Source: an uncultured Pseudomonadota bacterium (GTDB lineage Bacteria; Pseudomonadota; Alphaproteobacteria; UBA9219). Taken from it: a stretch of 36,785 nt of DNA. A model generated the notes under the pieces. The model searched no databases. It had not been told where the DNA came from and worked only from the letters and a program-made list of their open reading frames with translations. The DNA lies in contig CAIPYM010000019.1 of the NCBI GenBank assembly GCA_903869345.1, forward strand, positions 1-36,785. The letters are read 5' to 3'. The translations under genes were made by a program, and so were the position numbers. Below are positions 1 to 8,645 of this stretch, piece by piece; positions within the stretch are counted from its first letter, which is position 1; the number at the start of each line of letters is the position of its first letter.

Positions 1-12
1 CGGATGTCGTTC

Positions 13-60
13 GATAGGGGCTTCGTCCTGCTTTGCTGGCCTCCCTGCCCAGCCCCTATC
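13..60. repeat. Perfect 10-bp inverted repeat at left edge
   Basis: GATAGGGGCT (13-22) pairs perfectly with AGCCCCTATC (51-60) across a 28-nt loop. It lies outside any gene I can support. No U-tract follows on either strand, so a standard Rho-independent terminator is unlikely. It may be a REP-like element or a remnant of one. Confidence 0.45.
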
Positions 61-143
61 TTGAATCACACTTCCAGCCCCTTGTGAATCCCGATTCTAC
101 CTCTTCGGAATTTGCTCTAGAATGACGTTTTGGAACGACGGGA

Positions 144-173
144 CTCCCTCCCCCCATATCGTGGGGGAGGGAG
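144..173. repeat. Strong GC-rich hairpin downstream of the 311-aa gene
   Basis: An 11-bp perfect inverted repeat, CTCCCTCCCCC (144-154) and GGGGGAGGGAG (163-173), encloses an 8-nt loop. It lies about 150 bp beyond the stop of the minus-strand gene at 320. Read on the minus strand it could stop transcription, but no clear T-run follows, so this is a structural call only. The rest of 1-319 holds the palindromes listed separately and no supported gene. Confidence 0.4.
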
Positions 174-204
174 GCGTGGAACGGAAACGACGTTTCAACA
201 GGTA

Positions 205-291
205 CCGTCATCCCGGCGCAAGCCGGGATCCCGAGGGATTCTTAACCGCTCTCCCCAGCGTCTCGAGGTCCCGGCCTTCGCCGGGACGACG
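205..291. repeat. REP-like palindromic repeat, family 1 copy A
   Basis: This is a dispersed palindromic element starting CCGTCATCCCGG with an internal hairpin (CCCGGCG-CAAG-CCGGG) and a closing half with GTCCCGG...CCGGGACGACG. The first 48 bases match the copy at 34591 with one substitution. The CGTCATCCCGG core is a familiar palindromic repeat in alphaproteobacterial genomes (known type). It is intergenic. Confidence 0.7.
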
Positions 292-319
292 TTCCTCTGC
301 AATCTCTCTCACTCTCCCC

Positions 320-1255
320 CTACCGCGCGCGGAGGATGTCCGCCGAGCGGAGGAGGGGCGGCGCGTCGGTCGCGCTCGTGCCCCAGTGCGGCAAAAGCCG
401 CGTGTAAGCCGCGTGTAGGCGGGCGGCCCAGGGGCGGCTCGCCCACAGGTCGCCCTCGCGGAGCGCCGTCGCGAAATGATCGCGCACGGGAAGGCGGCCA
501 ACGTCCTGCCGCGCCTCGGCCAGCAGGCGGGCTTTTTCCAAAAAGGCCTCCCCCGGAAGAGCATGACGTTCGGCGATGTGCGCGGCGAGAAGGGCAACTT
601 CATCGGGCGGCAAGATCAAAAGATGCGCCGGGTGCCCAATGGGGAGGGCCTGACGGCGCGTCGCTTCTTGCACAGCGCGATCAATAATGTCGGAGGTGTC
701 GAACGCCGCCGAAATCGCATACGATTCAGCGCCTTGCGTGACATTCTCCAAGGCATTTGCGAACCCGCCAATCGCCAGCAGATCCGCCATGACCCTGGCG
801 ACGCGTGACGTCCCTGTGGCCTGCGTCACAAACAGCGCGGCCTCGGCGTCGACGCGGGCCCGGTGCCGATAAAGGCCCCACAGCTCCCCCAGGGGAGAAG
901 GCATCTCGGACCGAACGGCCAAAAAATCCCGACCCGTGAATCGTTCCGTGTCCCTGTGGTTGCGGCGAAAGCAATCAATCTCGGCGGCGGTGAGGGGAAG
1001 CGCCCCCCCCGCCGAGGCGAACTCCCGCGCCCCGTACCCACACAGGTTGGCGACGGCGCTGCCATCGTCCGCCGACGATTCCGCCGCAAGCGCGGGAGGG
1101 GCTTCACCCCCGTGCCCCCCGGCAGGCTTGCGCCCGCGCAACAGCCATTCCACCAGCGCTTTTTCAGCAAAAAGCCCCGACGTCGGCTCGTCCGTGTTGG
1201 CCGCCGTCCCGGACCGCTCACGGGTTCCCCCGGATGAAAAGGCCAAAAACGACAT
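320..1255 (-). CDS. Uncharacterised 311-aa protein
   Basis: I do not recognise this protein. It is rich in Ala, Arg and Leu, has no signal peptide or membrane segment, and is probably cytosolic and mainly helical. Residues 1-90 are low-complexity and poorly structured. Residues from about 90 on look like a compact helical domain, with a hydrophobic strand-like stretch HLLILPPDEVALLAAH near residue 218. Codon usage matches the GC-rich neighbours. The ribosome site before the ATG at 1255 is weak, and an internal start is possible. It sits alone, divergent from nothing and followed by REP-like palindromes. I can assign no function; the reality of the gene is fairly likely from its length and even codon use, but other frames here are also long and open. 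Confidence 0.5.
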   Translation of the reverse strand: MSFLAFSSGGTRERSGTAANTDEPTSGLFAEKALVEWLLRGRKPAGGHGGEAPPALAAESSADDGSAVANLCGYGAREFASAGGALPLTAAEIDCFRRNHRDTERFTGRDFLAVRSEMPSPLGELWGLYRHRARVDAEAALFVTQATGTSRVARVMADLLAIGGFANALENVTQGAESYAISAAFDTSDIIDRAVQEATRRQALPIGHPAHLLILPPDEVALLAAHIAERHALPGEAFLEKARLLAEARQDVGRLPVRDHFATALREGDLWASRPWAARLHAAYTRLLPHWGTSATDAPPLLRSADILRAR

Positions 1256-1421
1256 TCCGTGTGCGCCCCTGGTTGCAGAACCTCCGAGCGAACAAGAACC
1301 CCAACGATCCTTTGTCAGGCTTCCGGTTAAGTCTTGAGATTCCAGCCCATGATGCGCACTTTAACACATGGCAACTGATTCGTTAAGATTCTGTTTACCT
1401 TTTCGACCTGCGCGAAGGCGA

Positions 1422-1892
1422 TCAAGTCTTTTTGCCGCGGGTGGAGGCCAGGACATCGTCCAGGCTCACCCCCGGTTTGCGGGGGTAGGGGTCCAGCGCA
1501 AGAGCCAACGTCTGCGCAACCAGCTCCCCCAGGTCAATCACGCCGTTTTCAAAGCCGAAGACCTCATCCCCCAGGTCATGACCCTCGGGCGCGTAAAGGG
1601 CCTCAATCGGTTCCGTGAGGGTGGATTCGACGGGCTCCAGCGTGATTACGCACGCCTGAACGACTCGGCCCGTCAGCGTGCCCTGCACGGTCACGCGATG
1701 CCCGGAATCGCGAGCGATGTCCAACCGCGCCTGCAACTGCGGCAAGGCCACAAGTCCAAACCGTTCGGCCAAGGCTTGGCGTTCGGTGGGGGAGGCCACC
1801 ATGTCTTCGACAAGACCGCCCGCGCCGATGCGCTCAACGATCAGCGGACGCGACAACTCGGGGGCAGGCGGTGAAGCAGGGTGAGCGGACAT
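1422..1892 (-). CDS. DUF177/YceD-family protein
   Basis: This 156-aa cytosolic protein has the features of the DUF177 (YceD) family. These are an N-terminal stretch with SRPLIVERI, a middle with VTVQGTLTGRVVQACVITLEPV, and an acidic C-terminal part with the conserved order D-LGELVAQ-LALALDPYPR-PG. In other bacteria members are linked to 50S assembly or rRNA and often sit beside rpmF; rpmF is not seen here. The two cysteines common in the family are reduced to one. I chose the ATG at 1892 because homologous sequence starts with this Met and the upstream extension is shadow of hpnE. It follows hpnE on the same strand, 44 bp after the hpnE stop, so co-transcription is plausible. Confidence 0.8.
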   Translation of the reverse strand: MSAHPASPPAPELSRPLIVERIGAGGLVEDMVASPTERQALAERFGLVALPQLQARLDIARDSGHRVTVQGTLTGRVVQACVITLEPVESTLTEPIEALYAPEGHDLGDEVFGFENGVIDLGELVAQTLALALDPYPRKPGVSLDDVLASTRGKKT

Positions 1893-1936
1893 GGCACGGT
1901 TGAATCCCAAAAAAACGGTGAAAAGAAGAAGCGATT

Positions 1937-3208
1937 CTAGGGTTTCCAGCGAATTACGACCTCGGCGGCACGCATGCCCGAGCGAATCGCGCCCTCCAGG
2001 GTGGAGGGCAGCCCTGTGGCCGTCCAATCGCCCGCCAGCGCCATGTTGCTCCACCCCGCCCACGCGCGAGGCCGCCGCGCGTCTTGGGCGGGCGTCGCCG
2101 CGAACGTCGCACGCTTTTCATGAATGAGGCGGTAGGGTGGCACATGCGCCGGATCCAAATCGTAAAGCCGCGCAATATCCTGCCACAGCCGTTGGGCCAG
2201 TTCGTCCTGATCGGTGGACGCGTACCGATCCGCCGCGCTGACGGTCACGGAGATCACCTCGGCGCGGGCAAAGACCCACTCGGCAAGGCCGCCCAAAAGA
2301 CCCGTCATCCGGAACACGTTACCGTCCGCGCTTTCGGGCGGGACCGTCGCGCGGTAGTGGACGTTCAAAATGCTGCGGAACGAATCCGGGACCACCAACC
2401 CCGGAATCAGATCCGCCGCCACCCAAGCGGGAACCGCCAACACCACCCAATCGGTCGGCGCGAGCTCCAGGGCCGTTGTTCCGAAATCCAGGCGGCGGAC
2501 GACGGGCCCCACCAAGTCCAGAGCCCGCAAGCGGTGCCCGAACAAAACCGGGACCTCCCGTTGACGCAAGACGTTGAGGCACGGGAGCACAAAGGTTTCT
2601 GAAAGCCCAACGCGGGCCGTGCGCGGACGGCACGCAGGAGCCCCGCGCAGCAGGCTTTGCCGGAGAACGTTGGCGAACAACCGCGCCGAAGCCTCTTCGG
2701 GCACGGTGTTGAGCGCCGCCAGCGCCAGGGGTTCCCAAAGCCGCGTGGTCAGGGGCCCCGAAGGAAGGACATCGGTGAGCGTCGCGTGGGTCCGTGCCAG
2801 CCCCAGCCGGAGAATCTGCAGGTAATCCAGCACCCGCGTTCCCGGCACGCGATTCGCCGCCCGAAGCAGGCCGAGGGGGACACGCCCCGACCCCAAACGC
2901 ACCGTCCACCGCATTCCGTCGGCCAGATCCATGAACGGGAAAAGTGCCGCCGAGGGCCCCACGAGTCCGGTGGGGTTTTGCACAAGGCTCAGGTAATCGT
3001 TGATGGCGTCATTGCCAGACAGCACAAGATGCGTACCGTTATCAATGCGGCACCCCAGCGCCCGGTCCATGTAGGATCGGCACCGCCCACCCGCGTAGGG
3101 CGCGGCTTCGTACACCGTGACGTTTTCGCCCACAAGGGCCAGGTGCAGGGCTGCCGAAAGCCCGGCCAGACCCGCTCCGATCACGTGAATGCGACGCTGT
3201 GATGCCAT
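1937..3208 (-). CDS. hpnE: Squalene-forming FAD enzyme HpnE (hydroxysqualene dehydroxylase)
   Basis: HpnE removes the hydroxyl of hydroxysqualene to give squalene, the last step of the HpnC/HpnD/HpnE route to hopanoid precursors (established for the family). The 423-aa protein has the FAD Rossmann motif GAGLAG (residues 11-16), then the phytoene-desaturase-like EAAPYAGGRCRSY motif about 30 residues later. Near the C-terminus it has a second FAD-binding segment around WSNMALAGDWTATGLPSTLEGA, the signature of amine oxidase/desaturase folds. The start at 3208 is preceded by GAGGGGGC; longer in-frame extensions have no support. hpnC lies about 27 kb away in this window, and hpnD is not visible, so the usual hpnCDE cluster is broken up. 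Confidence 0.9.
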   Translation of the reverse strand: MASQRRIHVIGAGLAGLSAALHLALVGENVTVYEAAPYAGGRCRSYMDRALGCRIDNGTHLVLSGNDAINDYLSLVQNPTGLVGPSAALFPFMDLADGMRWTVRLGSGRVPLGLLRAANRVPGTRVLDYLQILRLGLARTHATLTDVLPSGPLTTRLWEPLALAALNTVPEEASARLFANVLRQSLLRGAPACRPRTARVGLSETFVLPCLNVLRQREVPVLFGHRLRALDLVGPVVRRLDFGTTALELAPTDWVVLAVPAWVAADLIPGLVVPDSFRSILNVHYRATVPPESADGNVFRMTGLLGGLAEWVFARAEVISVTVSAADRYASTDQDELAQRLWQDIARLYDLDPAHVPPYRLIHEKRATFAATPAQDARRPRAWAGWSNMALAGDWTATGLPSTLEGAIRSGMRAAEVVIRWKP

Positions 3209-3469
3209 GCCCCCTCGCGTGGAGCTATCTGCTTCCGAAGGCCCGACCCTACCTGCCCCGCGGGAGGGAATCCAGGGATGCCTTCTTCGTGGTCGCATAA
3301 AGGGGAGAATCTTTCCCGTTTCGCCGTCTTCAGAGGGAGGCCCAACTCAACCGTCAGACCGCCACAATGAACCACGGGCCTTGTCGAGGGGGGCGGGAGC
3401 GTTGAAAAACGCGGAGTCCCCTGTTCCCCCCTTCTTTCCTGGAGCGAGATCGGGTATGACGCGCCTGTC

Positions 3470-4492
3470 ATGATGCCTTTCGTCCCTCCTCCCTCGGACC
3501 CCCCCGACCTCACGGTCGTCTTGCCGTTCAACAACGAAGCCGCGAACGTGCACGAGCTTTTCCGGCGGCTGTACCCGGTGCTTGGTAGCTTAAACCTCAG
3601 CTATGAGATTCTCGCGCTGGATGATGGCAGCACGGACGAGACTTACGCTTTGCTGCTGCATGAGCGCTCGCGTGATTTGCGCCTCAAGGTCGTGCGTCTG
3701 GCTCGCCGATTCGGGAAAGAAGCCGTGTTGACGTGCGGGTTGCATTTGGCCTCAGGCCGAGCCGTCGTCACGATGGACAGCGACTTGCAGCACCCGCCCG
3801 AGACGATCCCCGCGCTTGTGGCGGCATGGCGGAACGGCGGCAAGTCCGTCTATGCCTTGCGGCAAGAACGCTTAACGGACACCTGGGCCCATCGTGCGTT
3901 CGCCCAGGCCTTTTATGCCCTGTTTCGACGCATTGCCGAAGTCCAGATTCCCCAAGGGGCGGGGGATTTTCGTTTGCTGGATCGCGCCGTGGTGGAAGCG
4001 ATCAACGCGCTGCCCGAGCGAACACGGTTCATGAAAGGTCTCATGACGTGGGTGGGGTTCCCGCAAGCCTTTGTCCCCTTCACCGTTGCGCCCCGCGTTG
4101 GCGGCACAACCCATTGGGGTTTCATGAATCTCGTGCGGTTCGCGATGGACGGCTTGGCGTCGTTCAGCACGCTGCCCTTGCGAATCTGGACATGGGTGGG
4201 CGGCGCGGTATCCCTTTTTGCCTTTCTCTATGGCCTCTTTCTGACGTTGCGCACGTTGCTGGCCGGGGTGGATATTCCGGGGTACGCCTCGCTGATGGTG
4301 AGTGTGCTGTTGCTCAGTGGACTTCAGCTGGTCGGGCTCGGCATGCTGGGCGAGTACCTGGCCCGCGTGTTCACGGAAGTCAAAGGGCGACCGCTCTACA
4401 TCGTGGCGGAAAGCCAGGGGTTTGATCCGGCTCTTCCCCCGGTACCCACGGGCTCGTCCGTGGGGCCAGTCGCTCGTCCTGGAGCGCGTTAG
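3470..4492 (+). CDS. Membrane glycosyltransferase, GT2 family (GtrB/DPM1-like)
   Basis: This is a 340-aa polyisoprenyl-phosphate glycosyltransferase of the DPM1/GtrB/ArnC type. Such enzymes move a sugar from a nucleotide donor onto undecaprenyl phosphate at the inner membrane. The GT-A domain shows VVLPFNNEAAN near the N-terminus, the donor site DDGSTD and the metal motif DSDLQHPPE, and later GDFRLLDR. Two C-terminal membrane helices follow (about residues 238-265 and 275-300). The ATG at 3470 has a second ATG at 3473. The stop codon touches the gltX start with no gap, so translation is likely coupled. The sugar cannot be told from sequence; O-antigen or lipid A modification are options. Confidence 0.85.
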   Translation: MMPFVPPPSDPPDLTVVLPFNNEAANVHELFRRLYPVLGSLNLSYEILALDDGSTDETYALLLHERSRDLRLKVVRLARRFGKEAVLTCGLHLASGRAVVTMDSDLQHPPETIPALVAAWRNGGKSVYALRQERLTDTWAHRAFAQAFYALFRRIAEVQIPQGAGDFRLLDRAVVEAINALPERTRFMKGLMTWVGFPQAFVPFTVAPRVGGTTHWGFMNLVRFAMDGLASFSTLPLRIWTWVGGAVSLFAFLYGLFLTLRTLLAGVDIPGYASLMVSVLLLSGLQLVGLGMLGEYLARVFTEVKGRPLYIVAESQGFDPALPPVPTGSSVGPVARPGAR

Positions 4493-5914
4493 ATGGCCGT
4501 CATCGTCCGTTTTGCCCCTTCGCCCACGGGGTTTTTGCACATTGGGGGAGCGCGCACGGCTCTGTTCAATTGGCTGTTTGCCCGGCATCACGGCGGACAG
4601 TTTCTTCTTCGCATTGAGGACACGGACCGCGCGCGATCGACACCCGAGTCCGTGAAAACGATCCTGGAGGGCCTGACGTGGCTCGGCCTGGATTGGGACG
4701 GAGAGGCGGTTTCTCAGTTCGCCCGGCGTGAACGGCACGTCGCGGTCGCACACGAGCTTGTCGCTCGGGGCGCGGCCTACCGGTGTTACGCGAGCCCCGC
4801 CGAGTTGGAGGCTCTTCGCGCCGAACAGACCGCCAAGGGGCTTCCCCAACGGTACGATGGCCGTTGGCGCGACCGGCCCGCGTCCGAGGCCCCCCCCAGC
4901 GTCGCCCCCGTGATTCGCCTGAAGGCCCCGCTGACCGGGGAGACAACGCTGCACGATCGCGTAGGGGGCACGATCACCGTTCCCAACAGCCAGCTGGACG
5001 ACATGGTGCTTCTGCGCGCGGACGGCACGCCGACGTACATGCTGGCCGTCGTGGTGGACGATCACGATATGGGAATCACGCACGTCATTCGTGGGGACGA
5101 TCACCTCACGAACGCTTTTCGCCAACTGAATCTTTACACGGCCATGGACTGGACGCCGCCGATGTTCGCGCATCTGCCCCTGATTCATGGGCCCGATGGC
5201 GCGAAGTTTTCCAAGCGCCACGGGTCTCCTGCGGTCCATGATTATGCGGCACTCGGGTATTTGCCCGAGGCGATGAGGAACTACCTTGTTCGGCTTGGAT
5301 GGGCGCACGGGGACGACGAGATTTTTTCGACCGATCAAGCGATTGCGTGGTTTAATCTGGAGGGTCTTGGGGTCTCGCCCGCGCGGTTCGACTTTGCAAA
5401 ACTTAACCACCTGAACGCGCGGTACCTGGCCCAGACCGATGATTCGCGCTTGGCGACGTTGGCCGAGCCGTTCCTGGTGAAGGCCTGGGGGCGTGACCTG
5501 ACCGACGTAGACCGGACGCGGTTCCTCCGCGCCCTGCCCGACCTGAAAACACGGAGTGCGACGCTGGTCGCCTTGGCCGAAAGCGCCCGATTCTACGGCA
5601 TCGCGCCGACGCTTGCGACGTGGGAGCCTAAGGCCCGCGACCTCATGACCCCCGAGGCCCGCACGCGACTCGGCACACTTTTGACGCGTTTGGAGGCCCT
5701 GCCGGAGCCGTGGACGGCGAGCAAGGTGGAGGCCCTGTTTCGCACGTCGGCCGAAGAGCAAGGCCTCAAATTAGGGGTTTTTGCCCAACCGTTCCGCGCG
5801 GCCCTCACGGGGAGCACGGTCTCTCCCCCCATCTTTACGGTGGCCGAGATTTTCGGGAAAAATGAGGTTTTTGAAAGGGTTAAGGCCTCTTTGTCCTTGC
5901 CGGACCTTGCGTAA
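4493..5914 (+). CDS. gltX: Glutamyl-tRNA synthetase
   Basis: This class I aminoacyl-tRNA synthetase charges tRNA with glutamate in the cytosol. The 473-aa length is normal for the non-discriminating bacterial type. The HIGH-type motif HIGG is at residues 16-19 inside PSPTGFLHIGG, with RIEDTDRARS just after. The KMSKS-type motif is KFSKR at 238-242. The catalytic part is followed by an all-helical anticodon-binding half. Alphaproteobacteria often carry two gltX genes, one of which makes Glu-tRNA(Gln) for the GatCAB route; which of the two this is cannot be decided here. It starts directly at the end of the glycosyltransferase gene. The accessory island begins 162 bp downstream. Confidence 0.97.
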   Translation: MAVIVRFAPSPTGFLHIGGARTALFNWLFARHHGGQFLLRIEDTDRARSTPESVKTILEGLTWLGLDWDGEAVSQFARRERHVAVAHELVARGAAYRCYASPAELEALRAEQTAKGLPQRYDGRWRDRPASEAPPSVAPVIRLKAPLTGETTLHDRVGGTITVPNSQLDDMVLLRADGTPTYMLAVVVDDHDMGITHVIRGDDHLTNAFRQLNLYTAMDWTPPMFAHLPLIHGPDGAKFSKRHGSPAVHDYAALGYLPEAMRNYLVRLGWAHGDDEIFSTDQAIAWFNLEGLGVSPARFDFAKLNHLNARYLAQTDDSRLATLAEPFLVKAWGRDLTDVDRTRFLRALPDLKTRSATLVALAESARFYGIAPTLATWEPKARDLMTPEARTRLGTLLTRLEALPEPWTASKVEALFRTSAEEQGLKLGVFAQPFRAALTGSTVSPPIFTVAEIFGKNEVFERVKASLSLPDLA

Positions 5915-6076
5915 CGGAGGTTTTCTCGCCAGGTTTATTTCGAAGGCGCGTTGTTAAGGAAAATTTGAGAGAAAGGGATTAAATTTGGAATGACTTGCAA
6001 GGGTCCTGGAAAGGATTCGGCAAGGGCTCTTCCGTCGGCTTGAGCGTGATGGGAGCAAAACAGGGAGGTCAGTCCC

Positions 6077-6565
6077 GTGGTCGAGTCCGTTTTTTCCCTC
6101 GGCGCAACGCCGCCTTCTTCGCCCGACGAGGACGACGGGTCGTCGCTGTCATGGCAGGAACAGGACGCGCAATTGCGGACCCTTTGGGCGCGGGCGGACA
6201 TGACGCCCGAGGACATCGGACAGGCGCTGGGGCGGACGGTCTCCGCCGTGCGGACTCGGGCGGTGCGGCTGGGGCTTCCTCGCCGCGCCCGGCCGGGGCG
6301 TCCACCCGGTGTGTCGTCACGTCGGGAACGGGCCGCGAATACAGCCCCTCGGGAAAGGCCCCCCGCTTCCACGTCCCCTCATACGGGGGCTTCGGGGGTT
6401 ACACCCTCGGCCGTTCCGCGCCTCACGACTCGCACATGCCTGATGTGCTTGCGGACGTTTTTTTCGCAAGGGCGACACAACCGAATTTGTCCTTCGTGCA
6501 AAGGGTCCGGTGAATACCTCACCGCGTGCGGTTTGCCCGACATCGCTTTTAGGGGGTCGGTCTAA
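6077..6565 (+). CDS. GcrA-like cell-cycle regulator with zinc ribbon
   Basis: This 162-aa protein has an N-terminal GcrA-type helix-turn-helix domain (about residues 25-66: LSWQEQDAQLRTLW, then TPEDIGQALGRTVSAVRTRAVRLGL). It continues with a basic, Pro/Arg-rich linker and a C-terminal four-cysteine ribbon (C121, C124, C138, C141). GcrA of Caulobacter binds sigma70-RNA polymerase at promoters with methylated GANTC (known). The GTG start at 6077 is chosen for its good site GGGAGG at 6063-6068. Its stop overlaps the next ATG (TAATG), so it is translationally coupled to the first DotI-like gene and is probably a local regulator of the island. The start of GcrA proper (MSWTDER) is replaced by a longer N-terminus, so this is a paralog rather than the master regulator. 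Confidence 0.75.
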   Translation: MVESVFSLGATPPSSPDEDDGSSLSWQEQDAQLRTLWARADMTPEDIGQALGRTVSAVRTRAVRLGLPRRARPGRPPGVSSRRERAANTAPRERPPASTSPHTGASGVTPSAVPRLTTRTCLMCLRTFFSQGRHNRICPSCKGSGEYLTACGLPDIAFRGSV

Positions 6566-7200
6566 TGGCTCTTAAGGATGCAATCGTCACGATCCTCAGC
6601 CGCAATGCCTTCTACCGTGATGGCTACAGGCTGCTCTTGCGAATCAGTGTGATTCAAGGGCTTGTCATCGTGCTGCTCGGCGCGTCCATCGTCGCCATGC
6701 TTCTTTCCATGGAAACGCGCTACGTCTATTTCGCAACGACCTCGGACGGGCGCATCATCAGCATTGTTCCACTTGACGATCCGTTTAAAACGCGCGCACA
6801 GGTGATCACGTGGGCCGCGCAGACCGCACAGGCCGTCTTGCGCCTCGGGTACCATGATTTTCGTCCCCGGTTGCAGGATTCGGCGGTGAATTTTACGCCC
6901 ACGGGCTGGGAAAGTTTCACCAAAGCCATGCGTGAGGCTCGCATTCTGGAAACCATTGAGGCTCGCAAGCTGGTGACCACCCTTTCGGTGGAAGCAGCGC
7001 CCGAGATCAAGACCGCCTTCATCAAAAACGGCGTGTACACGTGGTACCTGCAATTCCCCATTCAGATTCGTTTTGAGGGCGATCAAGCCCCGTCACCCAT
7101 TCGCGCTCTGCTGGTTCTGCAGGTCGTGCGTGTGTCCACGTTGCAGAATCCTAACGGCATTGCGATTGAGCAGTGGATTGCTCGTGAGCCCAAAACATGA
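6565..7200 (+). CDS. dotI: Type IVB secretion protein DotI/IcmL (IncI TraM-like)
   Basis: DotI is an inner-membrane component of the Dot/Icm and IncI secretion machines. The 211-aa protein has a short cytosolic N-terminus, one membrane helix at about residues 22-47, and a periplasmic domain. That domain carries family features such as an early ATTSDGRIISIVPLD strand pair, an AQVITWAAQTAQAVL helix and the TPTGWESFTKAM segment. It overlaps the upstream GcrA-like gene by one base of the stop codon and overlaps the next gene by four (ATGA), so the three are one translational unit. Residue pattern and neighbours dotD-dotC-dotB-icmT make the assignment firm. Confidence 0.88.
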   Translation: MALKDAIVTILSRNAFYRDGYRLLLRISVIQGLVIVLLGASIVAMLLSMETRYVYFATTSDGRIISIVPLDDPFKTRAQVITWAAQTAQAVLRLGYHDFRPRLQDSAVNFTPTGWESFTKAMREARILETIEARKLVTTLSVEAAPEIKTAFIKNGVYTWYLQFPIQIRFEGDQAPSPIRALLVLQVVRVSTLQNPNGIAIEQWIAREPKT

Positions 7201-8039
7201 TGCCGTCCGAGCCTCCTTCTCCCGCCGATCCATCGGCGGGTAGGGCCGCAGAGGTGGCCTTGGAGGAGAACAAGGCGGACCCCCTGTCCGCATCGACGAA
7301 AGACTCAGAAGACAAGACAGAATCGCCCGATCCGGCCCTCGATTCCCCCGCTGCTCCTTCAGCGTTTGTCAGGATTCGCCGCACGGTGGTGAGCGTGCTG
7401 AGGGGGGCGCTGAGTCCTTCGGATTTTTCCGAAAAAATCCTGCCCGATGATCGGGACGCCGCGAGGCGGGCGTTTGTTTTTCGCCGTCTGATCATTTGGC
7501 AGGCCGTTTTTATTGGTATCTTGTTGGCCGTGATTGTGTTCGGCGCACCCTTTTTCCGGCCCATCTTGGTGTACCGCGCGTTGACAACCGACAACCGGGT
7601 CATTCCGCTTGTTGCGTTGGACGGGTCGAATCAAACAGACATGGCGATTTTGGGGTGGGCCGCCACCAGCGTGACGGAAGTTCTAACCGTGGGGTTTGGC
7701 GATTTTGATCGCCAAATGTTGCACCAGAAATCCCGCTTTACACCGGACGGATGGGGCAGTTTTCGCGACGCGGTGGTCCAGCAAAAGTTCCGCCAAACGT
7801 TCAAGGATTTTCAGTTGGTGCTGACGACCGTGCCCTCCGATATGCCGCTCATCACGTCCAAGGGCGAAGATCCCGAGACTCAAACGTACCGATGGAACGT
7901 CGAAGTTCCTGTTGTGATGACGTACGTGACCAACAACAACGTTTCGCGGCAGGCACGGGGGCTTGTGAAATTGGTGATCGTGCGGATTCCCCCCCACGAG
8001 AACGTTGAAGGAATCGCCATTCAAAAATGGTCCATGTAA
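7197..8039 (+). CDS. Second DotI/IcmL-like protein with cytosolic extension
   Basis: This is a paralog of the preceding protein. It shares the VYRALTTDNRVIPLVALD, AILGWAATSVTEVL and TPDGWGSFRDAV segments of the DotI periplasmic domain. It is 280 aa because of an extra N-terminal part of about 90 residues, rich in Ser, Pro, Asp and Glu up to residue 55 and probably disordered. One membrane helix lies at about 98-119. In Legionella the partner DotJ is a short DotI homolog lacking the periplasmic domain; here both copies keep it. The four-base ATGA overlap with the first copy fits a heteromeric complex (inference). Confidence 0.82.
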   Translation: MMPSEPPSPADPSAGRAAEVALEENKADPLSASTKDSEDKTESPDPALDSPAAPSAFVRIRRTVVSVLRGALSPSDFSEKILPDDRDAARRAFVFRRLIIWQAVFIGILLAVIVFGAPFFRPILVYRALTTDNRVIPLVALDGSNQTDMAILGWAATSVTEVLTVGFGDFDRQMLHQKSRFTPDGWGSFRDAVVQQKFRQTFKDFQLVLTTVPSDMPLITSKGEDPETQTYRWNVEVPVVMTYVTNNNVSRQARGLVKLVIVRIPPHENVEGIAIQKWSM

Positions 8040-8150
8040 GGCAAGGCCGTCCCGAGTTCATCAAGAGGGTTGTGCCTTGCGGAGGGGAGGATTATACCTG
8101 CTCTCCGTTAGGTCAGGATCAGGCACGTCACACACTCGCACGAGGGATCG

Positions 8151-8645
8151 ATGGTGAGGAGGCAACGGACAGGAGATCTTGCGCTGATCGCGGGCCTTTG
8201 GGTCCTGGCGGGGTGCGCACCCTCGCAGCTTGTCCCCGTCGCGACGGAGGCCGATCTTGTGGGCACCCGAATCGCTCAGGCGTCGGAAAAAGCCGCAAAC
8301 GCGCTGGATTCGCTGGCCGCCATTGAACAGACACGGACCCCGTTGCCGGAGATCGCAGCGGATTACGCAAGCGCGCCTCCCAATTTGCTTCAACCCATCA
8401 CGCTGAACTGGACGGGTCCTGTTGAACAGGTGGCCCAGATGTTGGCAACCCGCGCTGGGTATACGTTCAACGTTTTGGGCGGGCCGTTGCCCGTGCCGGT
8501 GACCGTGACCTTGAACGTTTACGACCGTCCCTTGATTCAGCTGCTGCGGGACATTGGCTTGCAAGTCGGGCAGCGGGCGAGTTTGACGGTGGATGGATCT
8601 TCCGGGGTTGTTGAGTTGCGCTATGCCCCTGTTGACAAGATCTAA
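8151..8645 (+). CDS. dotD: Type IVB secretion outer-membrane lipoprotein DotD (TraH-like)
   Basis: DotD is a small lipoprotein of the outer-membrane core that, with DotC, places DotH in the outer membrane (known in Legionella). The 164-aa protein has a signal sequence ending in lipobox LAGC (Cys22). It carries the DotD features PITLNWTGPVEQVAQMLA and YTFNVLGGPLPVPVTV, a secretin N0-like fold, followed by VYDRPLIQLLRDIGLQVG. The ATG at 8151 has GAGGG just upstream; GTG at 8154 is an alternative. A 111-bp gap separates it from the DotI-like pair. Its 3' end overlaps dotC. Confidence 0.9.
   Translation: MVRRQRTGDLALIAGLWVLAGCAPSQLVPVATEADLVGTRIAQASEKAANALDSLAAIEQTRTPLPEIAADYASAPPNLLQPITLNWTGPVEQVAQMLATRAGYTFNVLGGPLPVPVTVTLNVYDRPLIQLLRDIGLQVGQRASLTVDGSSGVVELRYAPVDKI

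Noticed and set aside
3872-5761. 629-aa open frame on the minus strand
   Set aside because: It is antisense to the glycosyltransferase and gltX; it has very Arg/Gly/His-rich content typical of GC-rich shadow frames.
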